Origin: Thielaviopsis euricoi
Lineage: Eukaryota; Ascomycota; Sordariomycetes; Microascales; Ceratocystidaceae
DNA length: 64,000 nucleotides
Direction of reading: 5' to 3'
Assembly (NCBI GenBank): GCA_001599615.1
Contig: BCHJ01000007.1
Span: 1,329,185-1,393,184 of the forward strand
A program made the translations under genes and the position numbers. Below are positions 36,121 to 47,978 of the stretch, piece by piece; position 1 is the stretch's first letter, and each line of letters begins with the position of its first letter. Under the pieces are notes generated by a model. That model made no database searches. It worked only from the letters and a program-made list of their open reading frames with translations, and was not told where the DNA came from.

Positions 36121-37414
36121 CCTCCGTCTCCAACATTCTTCACTCCTGGCTTTGATACTACAGTAGCAGTAGCGCCGGCCCTGCGTCCTACCTCTGGGTC
36201 CTCTGTATTTGTTGCTGTGCTGTGCTGCACACGCACCGCACCGCACCACAAACTGGAATAGACGCCCTCCTTTATTTGCCTACGTTTTTGTTTGTCTTGT
36301 CTTGTATTGTCTAGGCGCTGGCTCGGCTCGAACCCCCCTCCTCTCCTCTGCTCTCCTCCCTGCCTCCCTGCCCTACTGGCCTTCCCTTCCGCCTTTTGAC
36401 AGAAAGAATAAAAAAAAAAGAATAAAAAAAGCCACAAGCCAGAAACAGCTACCCCTCCATTGCTTCTGCCCACCCACCAAAGCTTGACCTCGACCTTGGC
36501 CGTAACCTTGACCGACCGACTGACTGACTTGATTCAACTTTCCTTGACTGCTGCTCTAAGTATAAAAGTAGCACTTGTTAGTTGTAGCACATTTATATTT
36601 CTGTGTATAAAAGTTTATTGCTCTGCAGTATCAGCATTAGACTCGCCATTCCCCTTTCAATAGTTGGCTCCTAGCCTAGCATAGCCTAGCATGAACCTGG
36701 CCAGTTTAAACCCGACCCGACCCAAACTCGCGTGAGTAAAGCAGCGGGAGCTGATGATAATTGCCTTGTGGGGAGCACTACACTACACTACACTACACAC
36801 TCTACAGCCAGCAGCTTCCCACTTACAATGTCTCCTACAGCGTTCTTGTCGCACCCTGATGCCCTGCAATTGGCTAAACGGTTACAAGTTAGTGGCAGCT
36901 GGCAGCTTGTAGCTGGTAGCTGGTAGCACTGTACATAGTAGTTATTAGCTAGCCAGTACTACACCAGGTACTCTGCTCTCTCCTCCCCTCCCCTACATCC
37001 AGGTCCACCCACGTCCATCGAATCCCGCCCGCCTCCACCAAACGCAAGCTCAGCCTTCTCTTCTTCTTGTGGCTGCTTTGCTTTGCTTTACTGTGTTGTT
37101 GCTGCGCTGCTACTGCTGGTGTTTCGTTAATTCGTCTCCTTCTTTTTTTTTATTGTCTTGTTATTTATTATCTCTTTTTCCCCTTCTTCTTCTTTTCCTG
37201 GCCTTTTTATTTTTCTTCCTTTTCTTTTCTTTTTTTTCTTTTTCTTTTCTTCTTTTGCTCCTTCTCTTCCTTTTTCTCTACTTCATCTTTCCATTGACCT
37301 CCCTATCACGGCCATTTCTTTCTTTCGCTTTCTTATTTTACCCCTCTAACGACAAAAAAAATAAACAACCCCCAGTAACACACACACCACCACCACCATC
37401 ACATATTACTCAAA

Positions 37415-38426
37415 ATGGCTTCCCACGAGGACGAGACTATGCCCGAGGAGACTCAGGGCTACAAGCTGTCGCAGCCCAAGCAGTCCATTGCTGCTTACCA
37501 TGAGATGGGTAAGTTTTGCTCTAGCTCCTGCCCCTAATGCGGTATCCGTGCCCGCTCTCCGTCTGTCGTTTTTTTCTTCTTGTTCCTGCTCCCGCCGCTC
37601 CTACTCCCGCTTCCGCTCCCGCCCCGGTCTTCGATCCTGCTCCTACCGCCCGTGATAGCTCAAACCGAGCAGGCAAGGCTGCGCCGTAGCCTGATTTTCC
37701 GGCATCTGAAGATTTACCATTAACTTGCAACACTCAATGGCTAACTTGTAAACTCCTCCTCTTTAGATGCCAACGATGAGTCCCTCCAGCGCTACAAGCA
37801 GTCCCTGGGTCTGGGCGGCGGCACCGATCTGTCCGACTCGAGCGACCCCCGTGTTTGCATCATTCTGTCTCTGACCATGGAGTCGGAGGGCCAGCCCCCC
37901 GTCAAGATCGATCTGTCCGAGCCCGGCAGCGAAACCACTCTCAAGGACAAGCCCTTCAAGATCAAGGAGGGTGCCAAGTTCACCATGGTCGCCAGCTTCA
38001 AGGTCCAGCACGAGATTCTGAGCGGTCTGCACTACGTCCAGGTCGTCAAGCGCAAGGGTCTGCGTGTGTCCAAGGACTCCGAGATGATTGTACGTTTCTG
38101 TTCCCCCCTCCAGTCTAGTTCTCCGTGCCGTCGGCATTACCTTGAGGATATAGCTAACAATGCGCTTTTCTACAATATAGGGCTCGTACGCTCCCAACAC
38201 CGACAAGCAACCCATCTACACCAAGCGCTGTATGTTCCATCCCCCTCCATCGATAATCGCATATCCAAACTTGACACACTAACACCTACCAACAGTCCAG
38301 GAGGAAGAGGCCCCTAGTGGCATGATTGCTCGTGGCCACTACAACGCCATTTCGTCCTTTGTCGACGACGACAAGAAGAAGCACCTGGAGTTCGAGTGGA
38401 GCTTCGACATCACCAAGGACTGGTAA
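37415..38426 (+). CDS. RDI1: Rho GDP-dissociation inhibitor
   Basis: Model: join(37415..37508, 37767..38089, 38181..38229, 38296..38426), 198 aa. The flexible N-terminal arm (EETQGYKLSQPKQSIAAYHE-MDANDESLQRYKQSLG) joins the immunoglobulin-like prenyl-binding domain: DPRVCIILSLTMESEGQPP, FKIKEGAKFTMVASFKVQ, ILSGLHYVQVVKRKGLRV, GSYAPNTDKQPIYTKRF, GMIARGHYNAISSFVDDD, and ending HLEFEWSFDITKDW. All three junctions fall where the family sequence stays continuous. It extracts prenylated Rho/Rac/Cdc42 GTPases from membranes and keeps them GDP-bound in the cytosol. Length is the family norm (about 200). Introns are 258, 91 and 66 nt, giving the highest exon count for its size in the window. The start context is CAAAATGG. 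Confidence 0.97.
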
Positions 38427-39415
38427 ACAGGAGCAATGGATAGCCCATAGCTTGTGACTGTCTCGTCATTGCACCGTACCGCACCACATCGCACTGCACT
38501 GCACCGCCTTGTCTTGTCTTGCTTGCTTCACGCTACTCCTTACGCCTATTTCTCTTTTTTTGTTGTTTCTTGCTACTTCCGACTCTTTCACGTCTATAAT
38601 ACCCCCTCTTTACTTCCATTACATTCCGGTGTTGAGCAATACCCCCTTACCGCCTCCGTGTCGTTGCTTTCCAGTCTTGGACCTTGTTCCTACTTTTTTC
38701 GTTAAGATCCTCCCTGAAAGCTTGGCGCTGACTCCAGCTGCAGCCCAGGCGACTGTCTCTTTTTGTCATGTGATATCTCGGTTCTCTTGCCAGCTAGCCT
38801 TAACCTCTTCTGTGTTGCCCTTGTCCAATGTTTCTCTAGGAGCTTCTGGACTAGCTAACGCATGAGAATCAAGGATATAGCTTGGCCGAGCTAACCATGC
38901 TCCGTTGACTGTTTTTATATTTTTGCTTTCCTTCTTCAGAGGCAGAAGTTAATCAGAGAGCATGTTTATGAAAGATAGCGACAGTGTCCTTGTCTGGTCA
39001 TAACATCCATCCCCTTGCCCTTTTAACGTCAAGTGCTGCTTTGTCTCATCATCTTATACACTGCAAACGGCCGTTTACGAATTTCCTGATATAATTGTTG
39101 TTAGTTTCTTTCGTGTTTACTACTACTTAGTGTTTACTCTCCCATTGTATGGAGCAACTATAACTCTTAAAAAAAATCACTGTTTTTTCCTGTCGCATGT
39201 TTTGTTTTGTTTTGTTTTGTTTTGTCTTATCAGTTGTAATTTGTTTATGCAACTATATAACATGTAATTATGGAATGGATATAATGTCTAGTTTTATGCG
39301 CAAAGTTTCGTCTAACAACGCAACTTTGATCTCATTGCTCTCAAGGGTAGATGCAGTGACTCTTGATAAAAAAGAAAAGGGCGAAAAACACGCAAAAAAA
39401 GAAAAATCTAATGCT
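38427..39415. other. Convergent intergenic region
   Basis: 3' flanks of Rho GDI (T/C-rich on plus) and the PPG1 phosphatase. It contains (GTTTT)5 at 39199-39223. No gene seen. Confidence 0.55.
39199..39223. repeat. (GTTTT)5 pentanucleotide microsatellite
   Basis: Five perfect GTTTT units, about 200 bp downstream of the phosphatase stop. Confidence 0.95.
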
Positions 39416-40544
39416 TCATAGGAAGTAGTCTGGCAGTGCTTCTTGTCCCTTATTCCCCATGCCTGGTACCTGCATGTCACGGTGCATATCATTTTCTGGC
39501 GCGGCTGCAAAGACATTGAAGAATCGCTCGCCGTTATCCTTGACTTCAAGTACACTGGCCATGTTGCCGCAACGGTAGCAATAGTTTGGGGCACTCCACA
39601 CGGTACTCAGACGGTCGTCGTAGAGAACCTGGTAGCCCTCCTGGCACAACTGGTGGGCGCGCAGAATGTGCGACATGCCATTGACGGCCAGGAACTTCTT
39701 GACGACTTGCGCGCCAAAGGTGTAGCCGGCGCCACGTGGCGACAGCGAGAACTCGTCTTTATCAGCGTCGGGGTCGGACCACACCAGGTCGGCCATGGGG
39801 CCTTCGTGGGGAATTTCGCGGAATCGGTCAATGACCTTGATCTGGTCTATGGAGTGGATCGAGGGCGACAGGCCGCCGTGCACGCAGAATATTTGGTTGT
39901 CGATGACGACACTGAGAGTAAGGAAGTCGAACATGTCGGTAAAGTAGTGCCATACATTGGCACTGCCGTATTTTCTCGAGCACTCGGTGTAGAAGCCGTA
40001 TGATTGTGTGACACCGCGAGACTCGTGATTGCCTCTGATTAGGTGTACTCGGTCCGGATATCGCAGCTTAAGGCAGACTAATAGTGAGATGGTCTCGACA
40101 CTAAACATGCCGCGATCGACATAGTCGCCTAGAGCGAAGCTGTTAGTAGCGGTTCAGGCCGGGCGCAATAGCTGGCTGGAGAGACGGAGACAGGGAGAGG
40201 GAGAGAATACGTACCAAGGAACAGGTAGTTGGTGTCTGGACAGAAACCTCCAATTCTAAAGATTTCAATTAAATCAAAGAACTGGCCATGAATGTCACCG
40301 ACGACAGTAACGGGGGCTTTAACATGGACGACATTGCTCTCGCGCATCAAGAGCTCTTTTGTTTTGGCGCATACAGCTTCCACTACCGATTCCGCAAGTA
40401 GCTTTTTTTCGTACAGGCGGGAGATGCACTCATCGAGGTCGACAGAAGCTAGAGGGAACCGAATTGGCCAAACAGGCCGTTGCGTTAGCGGATAGGGTAA
40501 CGCGTGCGTCAATTAAGCTGAGACATACTTGGAAGGCCAGGCAT
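39416..40544 (-). CDS. PPG1: PP2A-like serine/threonine phosphatase catalytic subunit, PPG1 type
   Basis: Model: complement(join(39416..40128, 40215..40448, 40529..40544)), 320 aa. Exon 1 is only 16 nt (MPGLP) and splices to T-SVDLDECISRLYEKKLL. All PPP-family catalytic motifs are present: GDIHG, GDYVDRG (formed across the second intron), RGNHE, LSPSIHSIDQI, WSDPDADKDEF, SPRGAGYTFG, RAHQLC and SAPNYCYRCGN. The C-terminus PDYFL is the methylation motif of PP2A-type enzymes. GMFSVETISLL, NVWHYFTDMFDFLTLSVVID and KKFLAVNGMSHILRAHQLC fit the PPG1 subfamily better than PP2A, PP4 or PP6. Yeast Ppg1 acts in glycogen metabolism and in the Far complex; that is family knowledge. Introns are 86 and 80 nt; the first in sequence order carries ACTAAC. 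Confidence 0.95.
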
Positions 40545-42608
40545 CGTTAGAAGACGTCTATAAGCCCGCGGGCCGAAACGAGTTGCGGCAGACAGAAGGA
40601 AAAACGGGGCGTTTAGCAGGGCGCCGATTTTTTGTTTTTACGCAGACCGAGTTTGACGGTATGAGAAGAAAGAAAGAAAAAAAAAAAGATTGAAAAAAAA
40701 AATTAAAAGGATACACAAATAAAAGAACAAGTTAAAAAAAACGACTTTCTCACCGACGTCCGGAATATTGGCGGGATGAATTAATTGCCGGACAGGTAGC
40801 GTTGGGATTGCGAATATAGATGATCGCAAGATAAGATTGGGAGGGGGAGGATGCATAGAAGGAAGAGAAAAAAAAAGCTGTAAGGCGTAGCTATTAAGAG
40901 TAAGCTTTGCGACGATGGCAGTAGGAAGCGACGACGTTGATAGATGGTGGAGAGGGCAAAGCCAGAAGCGACATGATCATCGAAAAAAGGAATGGCAGGC
41001 CCAAACGCAACGCACAACGTAATGAGGGAAACAGGACGATACAATAGAAGTAATATCAAGCGACCCGACCGACTTTGTATGTGTACAAGGCAGCAAAAGT
41101 GTCTTGCAATCAGGGCAGAAGCTATCGATTCTTCATTGGGTTGGTAATTCCTATTTCAGGCGAGCAGAGGATATCATCAAACAGATAGCAATGTTTCCTT
41201 ACCACAGCGAAGCGCACTACCTGACCTTTACAGATAATAACGTGTGGGAATACCACAAGCAGTAGAGAGCAGTGGGAGCTCTGTTGTCAGCCTTGGCCCA
41301 TAAGTATGCCAACAAGATTAAGGTACAATACAGTACAAATACAGTGTACGGTACAGCGTAAAGCGTATAGCGTACAGCGTACAGTACACAGTGTATAGCG
41401 GCGCCAGAATAAGGATAATATACCCTGCATGTACCGAAGACCCCACATTCTAAACATGAGAAGCTCAGTTCAGTTAGCGTTTTGAGAAGACGGACAGACA
41501 CATTAAGCTTCCCCAGCATGCATTTGCATGGCTCGATATATCAAACATGGCAGTTTTTCCAGTCAGTTGAGCTTGACTTCCAACCACATAGCTTGCCTTC
41601 TGGTGGTAAAACCCTCATCTACACGGTGCGGACTCTAGGGCCGGAGTCTCAAACGGGTATGGTATGGTATGGCCTACAATTATTGTGTGCGCCCATCAAA
41701 GACAACTCTCGCTGATTAACCTGGGTTGACCCGGTACCCACTCACGGTGCCAGTAATCAGCACAGTGCGCACAAATATTTGACACTGCCGAGACAGCTTA
41801 AGCTTGGGTGCCCTTAATTATTAACCCTGCCTTCGTCCCGTCAAGACTTTTTTTCTTCTCACCCACACCCCCCATCTTACCATCGCATCAGCAATCGCAT
41901 CGCATCACAGCGCATCGCATCGCATCGCATCGCATAAAAGTGCATCGGTTTTGTGCTTGGAGCCTTTTAATCTTCGCCATTGTTTACTCTACTTCTTTCC
42001 CCTCCTCCTCCATCTCTAATATTTCTCTACCTTTTTTTTTAATTTTTAATCACTTGTTCGATTGGTTTGTCGTCGATTTCTCCTCGGGCATTTCTTCGTC
42101 TTTGATTGCTTCTCTTCGTCCGAGTTTGCGATAATATCTCTGGCTGATTTTCCTCTCATTTATATTCTTTTTTTTTATTCTCCATCCTCCCATTTTCTAT
42201 AATATCTTTCCGCCATCTTCATTAACAATCTGGGCGCCTTCTTTTGCAAAACTTACCTGCATAGAAATATCAAATTTTCCTCGCGATTTGTCTATTTGCG
42301 CCTTTCCCTTCAATCGCGCTTATCTGCATCATCGCATCACTTTCGACCGCCGCAATCCATTTGGCAGACGCTTCGCATAACGTCACGCCGCATTTCGGCC
42401 TCCAGCTTTGACTTGGAGTCTACATATATAAAGTGTCACGAGCTCCCGTCAAGTCCGCTATCATTTCTTTCTTATACTTGTGCCTTTAATCAATCCCATC
42501 GCGCGGAAATCTGAGCGACTTGGAAAAAAGAATAATTGGCGCCTTAGCACACACGCCCTACCGTTTGAACGATACACGTACCCCCTCCAACGCCGACATC
42601 TTCAATTG
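40545..42608. other. Divergent intergenic region upstream of PPG1 and the zinc-knuckle gene
   Basis: A/G-rich on plus near PPG1 (40,660-40,900), mixed in the centre, T/C-rich on plus from 41,840 to 42,600 before the zinc-knuckle gene. Includes (CGCAT)5 at 41911-41935. No coding exon recognised. Confidence 0.5.
41911..41935. repeat. (CGCAT)5 pentanucleotide microsatellite
   Basis: Five perfect CGCAT units in a CATCGCATC-rich field (41,880-41,945), the reverse complement of the TGCGA array at 34.17 kb. Confidence 0.95.
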
Positions 42609-44310
42609 ATGTCCGCTCAGGGCTGTACGCCTTCAAACTCTCCGTGGTGTGCTAACTGCAAACTCTTGGGCCATTGGGAACTCCAGTGCTTTGAAGTTAC
42701 TAGATCTCGGTATGCCCAAGTCCCATTCAGCTTAGCCCTGTCGTAGTAGACACTGCACAACCCTCTCCCAAAATCCACCCCATTGTCCTGCCACCACTTA
42801 TTAGCCCTGCCATCCATCCTTCCTACCTAACACACTGCCTATTACGGCAACTAACATCGGTTAGTACTCCGGTTTCTCAATCGACACCCCTTAACCACCA
42901 ATTGGCGTCTCGTCCCATCGCTCATACATACGCCAGAAACCAAACAGCACCTACTATGACACCTCACCGCATGATGGGTTCTGAGGGTTCTTCAACCTAC
43001 AGTGCTCCTGCGTATAATGCACCTGCCTACCCGTTTCCCTCAGCTGCCCCTCACCATCTCCCTGCCTATCCCTACCCGGCGTATGGGGCCCCCGGGCATG
43101 TCGCCCCTATCGCCATGCCTCCTATGCCGCCGATGCCGCCGATGCCATCTGTTGCCCAGCGTGCCAGCTTCCACGGCTCGTCTGGTCCTACCCATCACCA
43201 TCATCACCAGCGGGTCCACACTTCCAAGTCTCTTCCGCCTGCGCCGTCCAGTCTTCCGGCCAAGCCCCCGAGTCTCCCGGCGAAGCCGCCGGTGTCAATG
43301 GCTCCTTCGGCCAGTGGTGCTGCTCCCACATCAGTGACCAAGGGCGGCCACGACAACAAGGGCCGGAACAACAACAACCGTCACGGCAACAAGCACTGGA
43401 AAAAGCCCGAGCAGCCCAAGAAGCCTGAGCAGTCGAAGAAGAAGGGTCTGCCGGCTTCTGGTGCCAAAGCTTCGACTGCTGCTGCTGTCGGTGCCACTGG
43501 CAAGGCACCCAACGCTGAGGTTGAGGAGGGCGAAATTTCCAATGCCCTAAACAATGCTGTCCCTGGCCCGTTCAGCTACGACGTGCCCAAGCCCACCATT
43601 GAGGGCAACGATCGGGATGAGGGTGAGGTTGAAGACGAGCACCCTACTGTCTTCAAGAAGCCGAAGCAGGCCCCGTGGAGACAATCCTCGGTCGAACGTC
43701 GCCAAGCTCACCGTGCAAGCACTGCTGAAACCAGCAAGACCTCGACGTGTGGTTCGCCTATGCTGCCCAAGCGCCCCAACAACACCAACGGGCGTATCAG
43801 CATCTCGCGCACGCCGACTCCTCTTCACGACGGCTCCAACGACCGTCGTCTGTCGGGCACCTACTGTGACTCGACATCCCACGCCAGCACGCCGTCTGTT
43901 TCGCGTCTTGGGTTTTCCGGTGCTGCCGGCCGTTCGATAGCCCGCCCGAATGGCGTTGGAAAGCGCTCGCATCAGCGCCGCTCTCCTCCTGCGAGCTACA
44001 GACGCTCCCGCGACTCGTCTCTCCGTAGCACCAGTTCGCAGCGGAGCCGCAGCCCGGCCATGAGCAGCGCCGAGCGCGATATCCAGCGTAAGCTGGATCA
44101 TCTGGATGAGGAAGAGAACCTCAATGAGCTGGAGTGTATGCTGCTTGGTCTGCGCTACCGGAGTAGAGCCGATCGCAAGGCTGAGTTGGAGATTCGCCAG
44201 CGGGCGATTAAGCGGAGCCACAGAATGGAAGACCCCGTTTATGGGTAAGTTTTTTTTTTTTTTACCCCATTTTATAATACGCGGCACTAACAATATGCAG
44301 ACGTCGTTAA
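42609..44310 (+). CDS. Zinc-knuckle, SR-rich disordered protein (probable RNA-associated)
   Basis: Model: join(42609..42709, 42865..44244, 44301..44310), 496 aa. Exon 1 codes MSAQGCTPSNSPW and one CCHC zinc knuckle, CANCKLLGHWELQC (C-x2-C-x4-H-x4-C). The 155-nt intron ends CTAAC...GGTTAG and restores phase exactly (CG+T). The large exon is disordered: Pro/Met/Tyr-rich (PPMPPMPPMP), His-rich, Lys/Pro-rich (KKPEQPKKPEQSKKK), two acidic GE patches (EVEEGEIS, DEGEVEDEH) and an Arg/Ser region (RRSPPASYRRSRDSSLRSTS). A C-terminal helix (IQRKLDHLDEEENLNELECM) follows. The final 10-nt exon adds the last two residues, ending MEDPVYGRR. CCHC knuckles plus RS-type tails suggest RNA binding or splicing association, but no orthologue is recognised. 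Confidence 0.82.
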
Positions 44311-45194
44311 ACAGACGCCCATTGTCGGCTGTGCTGTACTCTTTGCCCATCATTAGGTTTTCGTCCCAGTCCCTATGCCATCGCTTCAAATTGGAATTCT
44401 TGTCCTCTTTTCTTTTTATCCTTTTTTTTTCCCCTATCTTTGGGGCTCCTTTTTTCGGCAAAGCTACTCGTTCAGCGATGTCTTTTGTTTTCTCTGTCTT
44501 TCCACGTTATCCAGTGCGCCATTTTTTTTTCAGTTTGTTTCTTCCTTCATGGTCTTCATTCTCGGCATGAGTCCTTACAGCATTGTCTCTTTTTTGTTTC
44601 TTTTCTTTTTATACTTCGCTGCTTGCTTTTATTTCTGATTTCTGGGGTTATCGTTTTTGTTTTTTTCAGCCTTTGTTGATATACACAGCGCAAAGCCGGA
44701 GTTTTGAGTGGGTATTTCTGTTTGTGTCTTTTTGTTTCTATACTTCGGTCTATCTCTTGTTTGTTTCTTTTTTTCTCGTTTCTGTCATCATTTCATCTGT
44801 TGGATTTTCTTTCTATTGTTGCTGTTTCTCTGAGCGTTTTGTTCTTCTTTCTGGTTTTCCTTTACACAGTGGGATCAGGGGCATCATGTCTTTTTTTCTT
44901 TCTTCGGATTCTTTTTTTTTATTCTCTATTATATACCAGGCGTTATATTGGTGGGGATGAACAGGATAGTCGACCATCTGGTTGGTCTTGGGGTCACTTT
45001 TTATGGATGGGTTATTTTTATGTTTTGCAAGCCTTGGGTGCATTGCCTGGGTCGGGGATTTTTATACTATGACATCTCAATTTTCACAAATTTCATTAAA
45101 CGCTTAGGGAACGTCTCCCCAGTTGATATGACGATGTACTAGCATTCATTCATCTCGGCTTTGACGCCCTAAACCTACAGGCCCGTTCTGGGCC
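44311..45194. other. 3' flank, T-rich
   Basis: Strongly T-rich on the plus strand, the sense strand of the preceding gene. The Phe-rich open frames here are composition artefacts. No gene seen. Confidence 0.6.
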
Positions 45195-46067
45195 TTAAAC
45201 CCGCATCTGGGCCGCATATTCCAGCGATCTCTTGCGCGCCGCAGCGGTCTGAGTAAAGGCAGCAGACCCTCCAAACGGACCAATGGGGTTCTTGACACGC
45301 ACAATGCACACGTTGCTGACGCCGGCCACGGTGCCGGAGCACGTCATGCCATCTGGCATCTGCACGGTCACGGTGAAGTCGGTCTTGGAGTTGCCGGAAA
45401 GACCGATGACGCCCGGCACGTTCTGGGTGATGGTGGCAGACTGGAAGGCGGACTCGTCGGTGCCGCCGGACGAGGGGTCGATGGATGCAGTGAGTGGGCC
45501 AGCACCGTCACCGTTAATCTGGGAGGAAAAAAACAAAGTTAGTTGGTGCTGTGAGTACAGGATATGGGACGAGATAAGTACCTGGTGGTAAGTCAAGGTC
45601 ACGGTGCCATCGTCAGCCACCGTCGGCAGACCACTAGTGGCTCCTTGACCGGCCGTCGAAGCCACGAGTGACTCGGTAGAAACGGTGCTCTTAGTGCCAG
45701 CCGAGTTCTTTCTGCGCTGCAGAAGAGACCACAGCCCACGAGCGTTCTTGCTCTTAGCAGCGCTCTTATTAGACGCGGTAGAAGAGTTGCCGGCAGATGT
45801 GCCCATGAACTTGGCAATGTTGACGGCAGCATCGACGTTGCCGCTGCCCGTGGTGCGCCCCAGCGGACCGACTTTGCCGGAGCTGATGGCGCGCGTGCTG
45901 ATGATGGAGGTGTCGGACTGGGCGCCGCAGCTGGCGGTGGTGCAGTCGCGCGGGGTGCCGTCGACGACGGAGAGACCGGGCATGGTCACGTTGTTGGCGC
46001 CGATGATGTTGGTGACGACGCCGTGGGCGGCGGCGGAGACAGCAAAGAGGAGGATGGAGGCCTTCAT
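45195..46067 (-). CDS. Secreted Egh16-like (DUF3129) protein
   Basis: Model: complement(join(45195..45518, 45582..46067)), 269 aa. A signal peptide (MKASILLFAVSAAAHG) precedes GVVTNIIGANNVTMPGLSVV and the family signature RDCTTASCGAQSDTSII. The C-terminal half has QMPDGMTCSGTVAGVSNVC followed by IVRVKNPIGPFGG, also diagnostic. The 63-nt intron is a multiple of three with no in-frame stop, so the unspliced frame reads through; donor GTACTT, acceptor CCCAG and branch CTAAC support removal (LTYHQ-INGDGAGPL). A low-complexity Ser/Lys insert (residues about 95-130) separates the two halves. Family members are secreted and often induced in infection structures of plant- or invertebrate-associated fungi; biochemical function is unknown. 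The gene is convergent with the zinc-knuckle gene. Confidence 0.93.
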   Translation of the reverse strand: MKASILLFAVSAAAHGVVTNIIGANNVTMPGLSVVDGTPRDCTTASCGAQSDTSIISTRAISSGKVGPLGRTTGSGNVDAAVNIAKFMGTSAGNSSTASNKSAAKSKNARGLWSLLQRRKNSAGTKSTVSTESLVASTAGQGATSGLPTVADDGTVTLTYHQVLISSHILYSQHQLTLFFSSQINGDGAGPLTASIDPSSGGTDESAFQSATITQNVPGVIGLSGNSKTDFTVTVQMPDGMTCSGTVAGVSNVCIVRVKNPIGPFGGSAAFTQTAAARKRSLEYAAQMRV

Positions 46068-47978
46068 GGTGTATTAGAGTAGTGGATTAAAGTAGAGTAT
46101 TAAAGAGGGGAAAATAATGGTATAGACAGAAGAGGATATAGATTAAAGAAAATATAGTAAAGAAAGGCCACCAGGGCATACAAAGAGAAGAGAAGAGAAG
46201 AGAAGATGATGAGAGCGAGAGTGCAGAACAAGTCCAGTTGAGGATGTGAGAAGACGGAATCGGTAGTCTTTTTATATCTCTGGGCACTCTTATACACTTC
46301 TCTTTTCCTTCTCTGCGGCTGGTAAATGTATCGTATCGTCATTCACTGAACCCTGACTGGCTCATAGTACTGCTAGCTAGACGTTGCATTCTAGAATTTG
46401 TCACTGTCACTGTCACAGCAGTGTCGAGACGCCGCCGCCAGCTTTGCTTTTTCTTTAGAGTTTCCCTCTGTCTCCTTCTGGATGCCAAGACTTTGTCCTG
46501 TTTGTTTTGTATCGGGGGTGTCCTGCGGCTTGATTGGCGTCAAGTCATACCCAGAAAGGGGACGCCGGGCTCTACTATTATCAGTGGTAGTAATAGTAGC
46601 GGGTGATATTGGGAGGAGCTCGGGTCTCATGTTGTGAGTGCTTGTGAGATGAGCTGTGAGATGTAGACTCATTGTACTATGAAATCTCATTCACGTTGTG
46701 TCCACTTAGAAAAGAATGAGATTTCAAGTCGTACTATACTACGACATGACGACGACACAAAGATATCAGCAAAATCGACGTGGTTTGTACGAGTACTCGC
46801 TCAACTCAACTGCCGCTTTACGTTGTTTCCTCCCCATGTCAATCAACTCTAATCGACAAAGTTGCTGATATTTTCCCGTCCTTGTCATTCACTTAGCACC
46901 AGCACCCCCCAAATCTAGGCACTTTTCTCTCATTTTGGTACTCTTCCTTGGCTTTCTTTCTCTGCACAGAATGCCGTTCTATAAAGTTTACTTGACGTTT
47001 CAATAAACACCACTGTCCATGTTTCACGGTGTTTCGATTGGGGCCCCGGCTTAAAAAAAGAATAGACCCCTACAATCGAAAAACAGGAAACTGGGACCGA
47101 GAGCAACGCTACCCTATCACTCCCCACCAACGGCTTTTGTTTCTCTTTTCTCACTTCAAACCCTGATTAAGCTTCAGCTTCACGACTGTGACTGTCCAAT
47201 GTCGTCCTGTCCGGCGACGTGGAATTAAAATAAGCATGCCGAAAGGAATAAAGCTTACTTTGGTTTTGCTTCGCCTCACCGTACCGGCCTAACAATGGCA
47301 TCTCTAGCTTCCGGTTTGGCCCTTGGCAGCACTAACACTTAGTGTAGCCACTGTAACCCTGTGATGGATGGTTTTCTATTCAGGTTGGCCTCGCACATCG
47401 ACCAAAGCAGAAGTGATTCTCGCTATTCACTCTTCTCTTCTCTCCTCTCTGCTCATCACCTGCCGCTCAATTGCCTGCGCCGGAAACAACCTGAGACATT
47501 GTGATGTTAAAGCACCCAGCGACCAGCTTCAAAGACGCTTCGCTGATGCCCATCCAAGCCGGAAATCCGAGAATCACTGCACTGGCCTAGTGAGGTTCGA
47601 CAAAGAGCAGAGCCAGGGTAGCATCGGTGTTCTTCTCACTGTTTCTACCACTTCCAGTCCGTGCGTGCAAGTGTCAAGGGTCTTTCTTCAAATCCTCCAG
47701 CCCACCAGAATTAGAGCACCGCTGCTAAAACTAACGTCAAACTGCATGCCTTTCGTATGGAAACCAGACACTCGATAGTTGACCGTTTGATAGCAATAGC
47801 AAGACTTAGAGGTCAAGATATGTAATAGGACTTTCTTTTATACTCGTTACTGAATTAAAGTCTCAAAACAAATCTATCAAGAATCACGAAACCGCTTCAG
47901 ATGAGTTACTAGTCTATCAAAATGAAAAAGAAGTCCAACTGATGATGGCCGAGACAAATGGAAGGGTTAGTAGAGACC
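46068..47978. other. Upstream of the Egh16-like gene; no other gene supported
   Basis: A/G-rich leader 46,080-46,210 including (AGAAG)4 at 46186-46205, then mixed DNA. A 99-codon ATG frame on the minus strand (46,391-46,690) and a 136-codon plus frame (47,368-47,778) match nothing I recognise and are left uncalled. Confidence 0.5.

Larger units (their letters stand above)
32221..37414. other. Gene-poor stretch with simple repeats; Rho GDI promoter at its right end
   Basis: No gene recognised over about 5.2 kb. It contains CA/CG-rich alternation (33,074-33,108), the TGCGA pentamer array (34171-34193), a TCTG run (34,315-34,338), a GT dinucleotide run (35,079-35,105), CAGTA x3 (35018-35032), a GCA-type microsatellite (35,991-36,120) and CACTA x4 (36776-36795). 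From 37,130 to 37,350 the plus strand is a dense T/C tract directly upstream of the Rho GDI start, its probable promoter/leader. Open frames here are low-complexity artefacts. Confidence 0.5.

Noticed and set aside
35871..36473. 200-codon minus-strand frame with Ala/Val/Ser/Thr runs
   Set aside because: Generated by the GCA-type microsatellite; flanks are low complexity and no gene signals are present.
43547..44461. 304-codon minus-strand frame opposite the zinc-knuckle gene
   Set aside because: Antisense of an Arg/Ser-rich coding exon and running into a T-rich flank; no recognisable domain.
46391..46690. 99-codon ATG frame upstream of the Egh16-like gene
   Set aside because: No homology, no splice support and position in the probable promoter; possible but not supportable.
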